This document shows, piece by piece, positions 29,164 through 37,299 of a DNA stretch of 37,301 nt. Within the stretch, counting starts at the first letter, position 1. Every line of letters starts with the position of its first letter. The notes under the pieces are model-generated. The model ran no database searches, had not been told where the DNA came from, and saw only the letters and a program-made list of their open reading frames with translations. The position numbers and the translations under genes were made by a program. The stretch is from assembly GCF_030462585.1 (NCBI RefSeq), contig NZ_JASMRU010000018.1, positions 1 through 37,301 on the forward strand, given 5' to 3'. Origin of the DNA: Pseudomonas sp. CAN1 (lineage in GTDB: Bacteria > Pseudomonadota > Gammaproteobacteria > Pseudomonadales > Pseudomonadaceae).

Positions 29164-30537
29164 ATGAGCAAGCAGATTCGCCTCAACGCCTTCGCCATGA
29201 ACTGCGTCGGCCACCTTTCGCCCGGCCTCTGGCGACATCCGCGCGACCAGCAGGCCGCGCGCTACACCGACATCCACTACTGGATCGAGCTGGCGAAAAC
29301 CCTCGAACGCGGCAAGATCGACGGGCTGTTCCTCGCCGACGTGCTGGGCGTCTATGACGTCTACCACGGCAGTGCCGACGCCGCCCTCAGCGCCGGCGCA
29401 CAGGTGCCGGCCAACGATCCGCTGCAACTGGTCCCGGCCATGGCTGCGGCCACCGAGCACCTGGGCTTCGGCATCACCGCCTCGGTGTCCTTCGAGCACC
29501 CGTTCCCCTTCGCCCGGCGCATCTCCACGCTGGATCACCTGACCGGTGGCCGCGCCGGCTGGAACATCGTCACCTCCTACCTCAACAGCGGCGCGCGCAA
29601 CCTGGGGCTGAAGCAGCAGCTCAACCACCAGCAGCGCTATGCGCTGGCCGAGGAGTACCTGGAGGTCTGCTACAAGCTCTGGGAGGCCAGCTGGGACGAC
29701 GACGCGGTGGTCGCCGATCGCAAGACCGGGGTCTACGCCGACCCGCGCAAGGTGCACCCCATCGAGCACAAGGGCGAACACTTCGAAGTGCCCGGCTTCC
29801 ACCTCAGCCAGCCGTCGCCGCAGCGCACCCCGGTGCTCTACCAGGCCGGCGCGTCGAGCCGCGGCAAGGCCTTCGCCGCCGGCAATGCCGAGTGCGTATT
29901 CGTCGCCGCGCCGACCAGGCGCATCCTCCGCGACCAGGTCGCCGACCTGCGCCGCCTCGCCGTGGCAGCCGGCCGCCAAGCCAGCGACGTGCTGGTGCTG
30001 AACCAGCTCACCGTGATTGTTGCGCCGACCGACGCCGAAGCATTGGCCAAGCTGGAAGACTACCGCCGCTACAGCGACCGCGAAGGCGCCCTGGCGCTGG
30101 TTTCCGGCTGGACCGGCATCGACTTCGGCCAGTACGCGCCGGACCAGGTGTTGCGCCACGTACAGAGCGATGCCATCCAGTCCGCGGTGGACGCCTTCAG
30201 CGCCGCCGACCCGGAGCGCCAGTGGACCGCCGCCGAGATCGCCGACTACTGCGCCCTGGGTGGCGACGGCCCGCTGCTGGTGGGCTCGCCGCAGACCGTG
30301 GCAGACCAGTTGCAGGCCTGGATCGAGGAGACCGACGTCGACGGCTTCAACCTGTCCAGCCTGGTGGCGCCGGAAACCTTCGTCGACATCGTCGACCTGC
30401 TGGTGCCCGAGTTGCAGGCGCGCGGGCTGTTCAAGCGCGAGTACGAACAGGGCACCCTGCGCCACAAGCTGTTCGGCCAGGGCGACCGCCTGCGCGCGCC
30501 GCACCGTGCTGCGCAGCTTCGCCGAGGTCAGCAGTAA
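29164..30537 (+). CDS. DszA/NtaA-type FMN-dependent monooxygenase, paralogue 1
   Basis: 457 residues of the luciferase-like (LLM) flavin monooxygenases, NtaA/SnaA/DszA subgroup, which uses reduced FMN and oxygen to cleave C-S or C-N bonds. Typical motifs: LNAFAMNCVGHLSPGLWRH, IDGLFLADVLGVYDVYHG, GRAGWNIVTSYLNSGARN, QAGASSRGKAFAAGNAECVF and DGFNLSSLVAPETFVDIV. In the Dsz pathway a DszC-type enzyme oxidises the sulfur to a sulfone and a DszA-type enzyme opens it; the SfnB-DszA order here suggests the same division of labour (inference). Its stop shares one base with the permease start (TAATG), so they are coupled. Confidence 0.9.
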   Translation: MSKQIRLNAFAMNCVGHLSPGLWRHPRDQQAARYTDIHYWIELAKTLERGKIDGLFLADVLGVYDVYHGSADAALSAGAQVPANDPLQLVPAMAAATEHLGFGITASVSFEHPFPFARRISTLDHLTGGRAGWNIVTSYLNSGARNLGLKQQLNHQQRYALAEEYLEVCYKLWEASWDDDAVVADRKTGVYADPRKVHPIEHKGEHFEVPGFHLSQPSPQRTPVLYQAGASSRGKAFAAGNAECVFVAAPTRRILRDQVADLRRLAVAAGRQASDVLVLNQLTVIVAPTDAEALAKLEDYRRYSDREGALALVSGWTGIDFGQYAPDQVLRHVQSDAIQSAVDAFSAADPERQWTAAEIADYCALGGDGPLLVGSPQTVADQLQAWIEETDVDGFNLSSLVAPETFVDIVDLLVPELQARGLFKREYEQGTLRHKLFGQGDRLRAPHRAAQLRRGQQ

Positions 30538-31202
30538 TGGACGGCTGGTTCCGCAACCTCGACTGGCACGACCTCGCCCAGGCCTGCCTGGACACCCTCG
30601 CCATGCTTGGCGGCGCGCTGGCCTTCACCGTGCTGCTGGGCCTGCCGCTGGGCGTGCTGCTGTACCTCACCGGCAAGCGTCAGCTGCATGCGAAACCCGG
30701 CCTGTACCGCGCGCTGTCGGTGGTGGTGAACATGCTGCGCTCGCTGCCGTTCATCATCCTGCTGATCGTGCTGATCCCGGTCACCACGCTGATCACCGGC
30801 ACCTCGCTGGGCGTCGCCGGGGCCATCCCGCCGCTGGTGGTGGGCTGCACACCGTTCTTCGCGCGGCTGGTGGAAACCGCCCTGCGCGAAGTCGACCGCG
30901 GCCTGGTGGAAGCCACCCAGGCGATGGGCGCCAGCACCTGGCAGATCATCTGGCACACCCTGCTGCCGGAAGCGCGCACCGGGCTGATCGCCGCCGTGAC
31001 CGTCACCGCCATCGTGCTGGTGGACTACACCGCGATGTCCGGCGTGATCGGCGGCGGCGGCCTCGGCGACCTGGCCATCCGCTTCGGTTACCAGCGTTTC
31101 CAGACCGACGTGATGATCATCACCGTCGCCCTGCTGATCCTGCTGGTGCAGGCCCTGCAGATGAGCGGCGACCGCCTCGTCGCGCGTTACACCCGACGCT
31201 GA
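30537..31202 (+). CDS. MetI-like ABC transporter permease
   Basis: 221 residues with about five hydrophobic helices and the ATPase-contact EAA loop EATQAMGASTWQIIWHTLLP. It resembles MetI, the methionine permease, in length and in the ending GGGGLGDLAIRFGYQRFQTDVM. Probable role is inner-membrane passage of an organosulfur compound delivered by the MetQ-like protein 128 bases downstream. No MetN-like ATPase is encoded in the window, which is unusual; one may lie beyond the right edge or be shared from another locus. The start overlaps the monooxygenase stop by one base. Confidence 0.9.
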   Translation: MDGWFRNLDWHDLAQACLDTLAMLGGALAFTVLLGLPLGVLLYLTGKRQLHAKPGLYRALSVVVNMLRSLPFIILLIVLIPVTTLITGTSLGVAGAIPPLVVGCTPFFARLVETALREVDRGLVEATQAMGASTWQIIWHTLLPEARTGLIAAVTVTAIVLVDYTAMSGVIGGGGLGDLAIRFGYQRFQTDVMIITVALLILLVQALQMSGDRLVARYTRR

Positions 31203-31330
31203 ATTCCCCGCCCACTCCCCATCCGGGAGCGGCACTTGCGATCCACCCGCCGGCAGCCGGGCCCCGCTGCCACCAAGGCCCCACGTCCACACCACGACGG
31301 CCCACCCACTATTGCCAAGGAGCAACACCC

Positions 31331-32101
31331 ATGAAAAAGGCCATCGCCATTCTGGCGGCCGTCGTCGCCTTCTCCGCCCACGCGGGGGAGAAACTTGTTG
31401 TCGGCGCCACCCCGGTGCCCCACGCCGAGATCCTCGAATTCGTCAAACCGCAACTGGCCAAGGAAGGCGTCGACCTGGACATCAAGGTCTTCACCGACTT
31501 CATCCAGCCCAACCTGCAGCTCGCGCAGAAGAACCTCGACGCCAACTACTACCAGTACCGCCCCTTCCTCGATGATTTCAACAAGACCCGCCACACCGAC
31601 CTGGTGCCGGTGGTGGGCATCCACATCGAGCCGTTCGGCGCGTACTCGACCAAATACAAATCCCTTGCCGAGCTGCCCGACGGCGCCAGCGTGGCCATCC
31701 CCAACGACCCGGTGAACACCGGCCGCGCCCTGGTGCTGCTGGCCGAGAGCGGCCTGATCAAGCTCAAGGACCCGACCAACCCGCAGTCCACCGAGCGCGA
31801 CATCACCGACAACCCCAAACACCTGAAGATCCGTGAACTGGAAGGCGCCCTGCTGGCCCGCGCGGTGAAGCAGGTGGACCTGGCGTTCATCTTCGCCAAC
31901 TACGCGCTGGAAGCCGGGATCGACACCAAGAGCGCGCTGATCGTGGAGAAAGGCAAGGACCTCTACGCCGAGTTCCTCGTCGCCCGCCCGGACAACCTCC
32001 AGGACCCGGGCATCCAGAAGCTGGCCAAGGCGCTGAATTCGCCGGAAGTCCGCCAGTTCATCCTGACCCGATACAAGGGCGAGATCGCCCCGGCGTTCTG
32101 A
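31331..32101 (+). CDS. MetQ/NlpA-family periplasmic binding protein, paralogue 1
   Basis: 256 residues with an N-terminal signal peptide (MKKAIAILAAVVAFSAHA, cleavage before GEK). There is no lipobox cysteine, so the mature protein should be soluble in the periplasm, unlike classical MetQ lipoproteins. Family motifs: VGATPVPHAEILEFVKP, LDANYYQYRPFLDDF, VAIPNDPVNTGRALVLL and FANYALEAGI. It presumably binds a methionine-like or other organosulfur ligand for the MetI-like permease just upstream. A strong ribosome site AAGGAG is eight bases before the ATG. The 128-base gap before it is C-rich and contains GGCAGC/GCTGCC arms (31252-31257 with 31266-31271). Confidence 0.92.
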   Translation: MKKAIAILAAVVAFSAHAGEKLVVGATPVPHAEILEFVKPQLAKEGVDLDIKVFTDFIQPNLQLAQKNLDANYYQYRPFLDDFNKTRHTDLVPVVGIHIEPFGAYSTKYKSLAELPDGASVAIPNDPVNTGRALVLLAESGLIKLKDPTNPQSTERDITDNPKHLKIRELEGALLARAVKQVDLAFIFANYALEAGIDTKSALIVEKGKDLYAEFLVARPDNLQDPGIQKLAKALNSPEVRQFILTRYKGEIAPAF

Positions 32102-32145
32102 TCGAGTTCCGGAATCGGTCTGCTGCGCGTCGGCCATGCCGCGTT

Positions 32146-32203
32146 GGGCAGGGACTCGTAATGCTCATTCACTGGAGTGAACTGCGCTTCCGAGTCCCTG
32201 CCC
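32146..32203. repeat. 58-base palindrome between the two sulfur modules
   Basis: Perfect 13-base arms GGGCAGGGACTCG (32146-32158) and its complement (32191-32203) enclose an inner hairpin TTCACT-GG-AGTGAA (32168-32181). There is no T tract. It could be a read-through-limiting structure, a dispersed repeat or an operator; sequence alone does not decide. Confidence 0.75.
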
Positions 32204-32275
32204 GCCTTGCCTGGCTCTAGCTCGCAAGACCTTGATCTCACTGGTGGCAACAAAAGCAAAAACAGAAGGCAATGC

Positions 32276-33511
32276 ATGACCAACGAATCCGCACCCAAGG
32301 ACCTTCGTGACCAGGCGCCCCGGCAACTCCCGGCGCGCCGCATCGACAACGACGCCCAGGCCATCGAAGCCGCCCACGAAGTGGCCCGCCTGGCGAAACC
32401 CGGCGCTGCCGCCCGCGACCGCGAGCGCGCGCTGCCCTGGCGCGAGCTGGAGCATTTCACCTCCCTCGGCCTGGGCGGCATCAGCATCCCCCGCGAGTAC
32501 GGCGGCGCGCAGGTCTCCTACGCCACCGTGGGCGAAGTCTTCCGGGTGGTCTGCGCCGCCGATCCGGCCCTGGGGCAGATTCCGCAGAACCAGTTCGGCC
32601 TGCTCAACGTCATCGACAACGTCGCCAGCGATGCGCAGAAGCGCGTGCTGTTCGGCGGCGTACTCAACGGCCGACGCATCGGCAATGCCGGCCCGGAACG
32701 CAACACCCGCAATACCCTCGAACTCAAGGCGCGGCTGGTGCGCGACGGCGAACACTTCCGTTTCAGCGGCGAGAAGTTCTACTCCACCGGCGCACTGTTC
32801 GCCCACTGGGTCGCGGTGAAGGCCATCGACGAAGAAGGCCGCGCGGTGATGGGCTTCGTCGAGCGCGGCGTGGAAGGCCTGCGCATCGTCGACGACTGGT
32901 CCGGCTTCGGCCAACGCACCACCGCCAGCGGCACCGTGCTGCTGGACAACGCCCCCGTCGCCGCTTCGCTGGTGATCCACAACGGCCGCCTCGCCGACGT
33001 GCCGAATATCCAGGGCGCCGTGTCGCAACTGATCCAGGCCGCCATCGATGCCGGCATCGCGGCGAACGCCCTGGAAGACGCCATCGAGTTCATCCGCACG
33101 CGCACCCGCCCCTTCATCGACGCCAACGTCGAGCAGGCCAGCGAAGAGCCCTTCACCATCGCCGAGATCGGCCGCCTGCAGGTCGAACTGCACGCCGCCG
33201 AGGCGCTGCTGGAAAGAGCCGGCCATGTGCTCGACGAAGTCAGCGCACGGCCCATCGACGACGAGTCCGCCGCCCGCGCTTCCATCGCCGTGGCCGAGGC
33301 CAAGGTACTGACCACCGAGATCAGCCTGGCCGCCAGCGAGACGCTCTTCGAGCTGGCCGGCAGCCGCGCCACCCTTGCCGAATTCAACCTCGACCGCCAC
33401 TGGCGCAACGCCCGCGTGCACACCCTGCACGACCCGGTGCGCTGGAAGGTCCAGGCGGTCGGCGCCTACCACCTCAACGGCGCCCGACCCGCGCGTCATT
33501 CCTGGATCTGA
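32276..33511 (+). CDS. SfnB-family sulfur-acquisition oxidoreductase, paralogue 2
   Basis: 411 residues, same acyl-CoA dehydrogenase-like fold as paralogue 1, with LGGISIPREYGGAQVSYATV, LGQIPQNQFGL, DDWSGFGQRTTASGTV and DRHWRNARVHTLHDPVRWK. It differs in the middle: SFNB1 has RFANALSETGGKN where this one has RRIGNAGPERNTRN, hinting at another substrate. The ATG at 32276 is chosen for AGAAGG six bases upstream; the longer reading starts inside the palindrome. It begins module 2 and is followed nine bases later by paralogue 3, so the two form a tandem pair. A 174-base gap with the palindrome separates it from the binding-protein gene. Confidence 0.88.
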   Translation: MTNESAPKDLRDQAPRQLPARRIDNDAQAIEAAHEVARLAKPGAAARDRERALPWRELEHFTSLGLGGISIPREYGGAQVSYATVGEVFRVVCAADPALGQIPQNQFGLLNVIDNVASDAQKRVLFGGVLNGRRIGNAGPERNTRNTLELKARLVRDGEHFRFSGEKFYSTGALFAHWVAVKAIDEEGRAVMGFVERGVEGLRIVDDWSGFGQRTTASGTVLLDNAPVAASLVIHNGRLADVPNIQGAVSQLIQAAIDAGIAANALEDAIEFIRTRTRPFIDANVEQASEEPFTIAEIGRLQVELHAAEALLERAGHVLDEVSARPIDDESAARASIAVAEAKVLTTEISLAASETLFELAGSRATLAEFNLDRHWRNARVHTLHDPVRWKVQAVGAYHLNGARPARHSWI

Positions 33512-33520
33512 GGAGCGCCG

Positions 33521-34720
33521 ATGAACAGCCTCGTACAGCCACTAACTCACATCATTCGCAGCGACGACGAAGCCCTCGACGTCGCCCGCGCCCTGGCCGC
33601 CGACTTCCGCGAAGGTGCCATCGCCCGTGACCGCGAGCGGCGCCTGCCCCTCGACGAACTGGAGCGCTTCAGCCGCTCCGGCCTGTGGGGCATTACCGTG
33701 CCGCGCGAGCATGGTGGCGCGGGGGTTTCCCGCGTCACGGTGGCCCGCGTGATCGCCATCATCTCCGCCGCCGACGGCTCGCTGGGGCAGATTCCGCAGA
33801 ACCATTTCTATGCCGTCGAACTGCTGCGGGTGAACGGCAGCGAAGAGCAGAAAGCCCGACTGTTCGCCGAGGTGCTGGCCGGTGTGCGCTTCGGCAACGC
33901 ACTGGCGGAAGTCGGCACGCGCACCGCCCACGACCGCACCACCCGCCTCAAGCGCGAAGGCGGTCAACTGCGCATCCATGGCCGCAAGTTCTACTGCACC
34001 GGCGCGCTCTACGCACAACGCATTCCGACCCTGGTGATCGATGACGACGGCATCCACCAGTTCGCCTTCATCGCCCGCGACAGCCAGAGCGTGGAAGTGA
34101 TCGACGACTGGTCCGGCTTCGGCCAGCGCACCACCGGCAGCGGCAGCGTGGTGTTCGATGGCGCGCCGGTGAGCGAGGACGACATCGTGCCGTTCCAGAG
34201 CGCCTTCGAGCGCCCGACCACGGTCGGCCCGTTCGCGCAGATCCTGCACGCCGCCATCGATGTCGGTATCGCCCGTGGCGCCTATGAAGACGCGCTGGTG
34301 TTCCTGCGCGAAAAGGCGCGGCCGTGGATCGATGCCGGCGTGGACAAGGCCAGCGACGACCCGCTGGCAATCAACGAAGTCGGCCGCCTGGCAATCCGCC
34401 TGCACGCCGCCGAAGCCCTGCTGGATCGCTCCGGCCGCGTGCTCGATGCCGCCACCGCCGAGCCAAGCGCCGAGAGTGTTGCCGCCGCTTCCATTGCCGT
34501 GGCCGAGGCGCGGGCAATCACCACCGAGGTCTCGCTGCTGGCCGGCTCCAAGCTGATCGAACTGGGCGGCAGCCGCGCCAGCCTCGCCGAGCTGGGCCTG
34601 GACCGCCACTGGCGCAACGCCCGCGTGCACACCCTGCACGACCCGGCGCGCTGGAAGTACTTTGCGGTGGGCAACTACTACCTCAACGACCAGCTGCCGC
34701 CGCGCCGGGGGACGATCTGA
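33521..34720 (+). CDS. SfnB-family sulfur-acquisition oxidoreductase, paralogue 3
   Basis: 399 residues. Landmarks: LWGITVPREHGGAGVSRVTV, LGQIPQNHFYA, RFGNALAEVGTRTAHDR, DDWSGFGQRTTGSGSV and DRHWRNARVHTLHDPARWKYF. It starts nine bases after paralogue 2, with GGAG in the gap. Two adjacent, clearly diverged copies argue for different substrates, or a two-step oxidation, rather than recent duplication. Cytoplasmic, probably FMNH2-dependent as for the family. It is separated from the next monooxygenase gene by 289 bases of repeats. Confidence 0.88.
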   Translation: MNSLVQPLTHIIRSDDEALDVARALAADFREGAIARDRERRLPLDELERFSRSGLWGITVPREHGGAGVSRVTVARVIAIISAADGSLGQIPQNHFYAVELLRVNGSEEQKARLFAEVLAGVRFGNALAEVGTRTAHDRTTRLKREGGQLRIHGRKFYCTGALYAQRIPTLVIDDDGIHQFAFIARDSQSVEVIDDWSGFGQRTTGSGSVVFDGAPVSEDDIVPFQSAFERPTTVGPFAQILHAAIDVGIARGAYEDALVFLREKARPWIDAGVDKASDDPLAINEVGRLAIRLHAAEALLDRSGRVLDAATAEPSAESVAAASIAVAEARAITTEVSLLAGSKLIELGGSRASLAELGLDRHWRNARVHTLHDPARWKYFAVGNYYLNDQLPPRRGTI

Positions 34721-34746
34721 TGCCCTGTGCATTTCGCCAACGAGAG

Positions 34747-34866
34747 CCCCTCACCCTGACCCTCTCCCGCACGCGGGAGAGGGGACCGTTCGGTGCAGGG
34801 AGAAACCACAGCTTCAGCCGGCACGGCCTGCCCCCTCTCCCTCCGGGAGAGGGCTGGGGTGAGGGG
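34747..34866. repeat. CCCTCTCCC-type imperfect palindrome
   Basis: Arms 34747-34768 and 34845-34866 match at 19 of 22 positions (CCCCTCACCC...GGGTGAGGGG). Each arm begins its own hairpin: CCTCTCCCGCACGCGGGAGAGG in the first half, CCCTCTCC..GGGAGAGGG in the second. From memory, this kind of repeat is dispersed in pseudomonads and xanthomonads. Confidence 0.78.
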
Positions 34867-34902
34867 AAAACGCTCGCTCCAATCGTCCCCGGAATCATCG
34901 GT

Positions 34903-34976
34903 GTAGGGCGCATAACGCCCCGGGCGTTATCCGCCATTGTGGCGGCGGATAAGCCGTTCCGGCTTATCCGCCCTAC
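34903..34976. repeat. GTAGGGCG-type repeat, second copy
   Basis: Begins GTAGGGCGCATAACGCC and ends CTTATCCGCCCTAC. It contains a perfect 13-base-pair hairpin (34944-34956 with 34960-34972, three-base loop). It is related to 27506-27588. With the preceding palindrome it accounts for nearly all of the 289-base gap between the third SfnB-type gene and the second monooxygenase gene. Confidence 0.8.
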
Positions 34977-35009
34977 AGGCTATGGCGCCATTGCCAGCAA
35001 GGATTTCCC

Positions 35010-36407
35010 ATGAGCCAGAAGCAGATTCTCCTCAATGCCTTCAGCATGAATTGCGTCGGCCACATCAACCACGGCCTGTGGACCCACCCGCGCGACCGCT
35101 CCAGCGACTTCAACAAGCTCAGCCACTGGACCAACCTAGCCCGTCTGCTGGAGAAGGGCCTGTTCGACGGCCTGTTCCTCGCCGACATCCTCGGCGTCTA
35201 CGACGTCTACCAGAACGGCATCGAGCTCACCGCCAAGGAGGCCATCCAGCTGCCGGTGAACGACCCGCTGATGCTGGTCTCGGCCATGGCCGGCGCAACC
35301 GAGCACCTGGGCTTCGGCGTCACCGCCAACCTCACCTACGAGGCGCCCTACCCGTTCGCCCGGCGGCTCTCGACGCTGGATCACCTGAGCGACGGCCGCA
35401 TCGGCTGGAACATCGTCACCGGCTACCTGGAAAGCACCGCCCGCGCCATGGGCCAGGAACGGCAGATCGACCACGACCGCCGCTACGACCGCGCCGACGA
35501 GTACCTGGAGGTGCTCTACAAGCTCTGGGAAGGCAGCTGGGAAGACGACGCGGTGGTCGCCGATCGCCAGCGCCGCGTCTACGCGCAGCCGGGCAAGGTG
35601 CAAAAGGTCCGCCACCACGGCGAGTTCTTCGACGTCGAGGGTTACCACCTCAGCCAGCCTTCGCCGCAACGCACGCCGTTGCTGTTCCAGGCTGGTGCGT
35701 CGAATCGCGGGCTGGCCTTCGCCGCGCGCCACGCCGAGTGCGTGTTCGTCTCGGCGCAGACCCGCGAAGCTACCCGCGTGCTGGTGGAGCGTATTCGTCA
35801 GGCCGCAGTGGATGCCGGCCGCCGCGCGGACGACATCAAGGTGTTCATGGGCATCAACGTCATCGTCGCGCCGACCGCAGCCGAGGCCCGCGACAAGCTC
35901 ACCGAGTACCGCCGCTTCGCCAGCGCCGAGGCAGGCCTGGCGCACTTTGCCAGCACCACCGGCATCGACTTCTCGCGCTATGCACTGGACGAGCCGATCC
36001 GCTACGAGAAGACCAACGCCATCGAGTCCGCCACCAGGGCGCTGACCGTCGCCCGCACCGACGCCACCGTGCGCCAGCTGCTCGAACAGCTCGCCCTCGG
36101 CGGCCGCTACACCACGCTGGTGGGCGACCCGCTGCAGGTGGCCGATGAGCTGCTGGCCTGGATCAACGATACCGGCCTCGACGGCTTCAACCTCACCCGC
36201 ACCGTGGAGCCGGAAAGCTACGCCGACTTCATCGACCTGGTGGTGCCCGAGCTGCAGAGCCGCGGCGCCTACAAGACCGCCTACGCGGACGGCACCCTGC
36301 GGGAAAAACTCTTCGGCGCCGGCCGCGCCCGACTGCCCGAGCGGCACGTCGGCGCGAGCTACCGCCAGGCAACCGCCACTGGAGCGACTCCGGCCCTCAC
36401 TGTTTGA
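35010..36407 (+). CDS. DszA/NtaA-type FMN-dependent monooxygenase, paralogue 2
   Basis: 465 residues, same NtaA/SnaA/DszA subgroup as paralogue 1 and alignable throughout: LNAFSMNCVGHINHGLWTH, LFLADILGVYDVYQNG, GRIGWNIVTGYLESTARAMG, FQAGASNRGLAFAARHAECV and DGFNLTRTVEPESYADFI. The differing loops around residues 65-80 and 150-160 suggest a different substrate. A C-terminal tail after residue 435 (PERHVGASYRQATATGATPA) is longer than in paralogue 1. It starts after a repeat-filled gap and may rely on read-through or an unseen promoter. The binding-protein gene follows after 22 bases. Confidence 0.9.
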   Translation: MSQKQILLNAFSMNCVGHINHGLWTHPRDRSSDFNKLSHWTNLARLLEKGLFDGLFLADILGVYDVYQNGIELTAKEAIQLPVNDPLMLVSAMAGATEHLGFGVTANLTYEAPYPFARRLSTLDHLSDGRIGWNIVTGYLESTARAMGQERQIDHDRRYDRADEYLEVLYKLWEGSWEDDAVVADRQRRVYAQPGKVQKVRHHGEFFDVEGYHLSQPSPQRTPLLFQAGASNRGLAFAARHAECVFVSAQTREATRVLVERIRQAAVDAGRRADDIKVFMGINVIVAPTAAEARDKLTEYRRFASAEAGLAHFASTTGIDFSRYALDEPIRYEKTNAIESATRALTVARTDATVRQLLEQLALGGRYTTLVGDPLQVADELLAWINDTGLDGFNLTRTVEPESYADFIDLVVPELQSRGAYKTAYADGTLREKLFGAGRARLPERHVGASYRQATATGATPALTV

Positions 36408-36429
36408 AAATCAAAAAGGATTCGTTGCC

Positions 36430-37227
36430 ATGCATGCACGCTTCAAGCTATCCCTCGGACTGTCCCTCAGTCTCCTCGCCGCCGGCCTCGCCCAGGCCGC
36501 CGACACCCTGCGCCTGGGCACCACCGCCGCCTTCGCCCCGCCGCTGGAAGTCGCGGTGAAGGAAGCTGCCCAGCAGGGCCTGAAGGTCGAGCTGGTGGAG
36601 TTCACCGACTGGAACGCACCGAACATCACCCTCGACCACGGCGACATCGACGCCAACTACTTCCAGCACACGCCCTTCCTGGAAAACGCCAACCGCGAGG
36701 GCGGTCTGCACCTGAAGGCGTTCGCGCCGGGGATCATCAACAACGTCGGCCTGTATTCCACCCGGTACAAGGCCATCGCCGACCTGCCCGACGGCGCCAA
36801 GGTCGCCATCGCCAACGACCCGATCAATGGCGGCCGCGGCCTGCAGCTGCTACAGAAGGCCGGGCTGCTCAAGCTCAAGGAGGGCGTCGGCTACAAGGCG
36901 ACGCTCGACGACATCGTGGCCAACCCCAGGCACCTCCAGATCATCGAGCTGGAAGCCGTGCAGCTGGTGCGCGCGCTGGACGACGTCGACCTCGCCCAGG
37001 GCTACCCGCACTACATCCGCCTCGCCGGCACCATCGACCCGAACAGTGCGCTGCTGTTCGACGGCATCGAGAACCGTGAGTACGTCATCCAGTTCGTCAC
37101 CCGCGATGACTACAAGGACCCGGACGGCAAGCTGAAGCAATTCGTCGATCTCTACCAGCACTCGCCGCAGGTCCGCGCCGCGCTGGACAAAGCCCACGGC
37201 TCGCTCTACCAGCCGGGCTGGAACTGA
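36430..37227 (+). CDS. MetQ/NlpA-family periplasmic binding protein, paralogue 2
   Basis: 265 residues with a signal peptide (hydrophobic LSLGLSLSLLAAGL, cleavage after AQA) and no lipobox cysteine, so probably soluble in the periplasm. Motifs: LGTTAAFAPPLEVAVKEA, IDANYFQHTPFLENANR, VAIANDPINGGRGLQLLQ and ALDDVDLAQGYPHYIRLAG. It is clearly diverged from paralogue 1, so a different ligand is likely. It lies 22 bases after the monooxygenase gene with AAAAAGGA as ribosome site. No second permease or ATPase follows within the window, and a REP pair lies directly after the stop. Confidence 0.92.
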   Translation: MHARFKLSLGLSLSLLAAGLAQAADTLRLGTTAAFAPPLEVAVKEAAQQGLKVELVEFTDWNAPNITLDHGDIDANYFQHTPFLENANREGGLHLKAFAPGIINNVGLYSTRYKAIADLPDGAKVAIANDPINGGRGLQLLQKAGLLKLKEGVGYKATLDDIVANPRHLQIIELEAVQLVRALDDVDLAQGYPHYIRLAGTIDPNSALLFDGIENREYVIQFVTRDDYKDPDGKLKQFVDLYQHSPQVRAALDKAHGSLYQPGWN

Positions 37228-37231
37228 CCCT

Positions 37232-37299
37232 GTAGGAGCGAGCTTGCTCGCGAACCTGCCACCTGCAGCGGGGCTGTTCGCGAGCAAGCTCGCTCCTAC
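37232..37299. repeat. Inverted REP pair at the right edge
   Basis: Two 23-base GAGCAAGCTCG-core REPs in inverted orientation at 37232-37254 and 37277-37299, perfect complements of each other. They start five bases after the binding-protein stop and may mark the end of module 2. Confidence 0.9.

Noticed and set aside
32212-32236. Possible second sigma54 element TGGCTCTAGCTCGCA before the second SfnB gene
   Set aside because: GG and GC are nine bases apart, not the required ten, and the -24 half fits poorly.
32250-32275. A-rich leader CAACAAAAGCAAAAACAG as a Hfq/Crc catabolite-repression target
   Set aside because: It does not contain a proper AANAANAA motif; being A-rich near a ribosome site is not enough.
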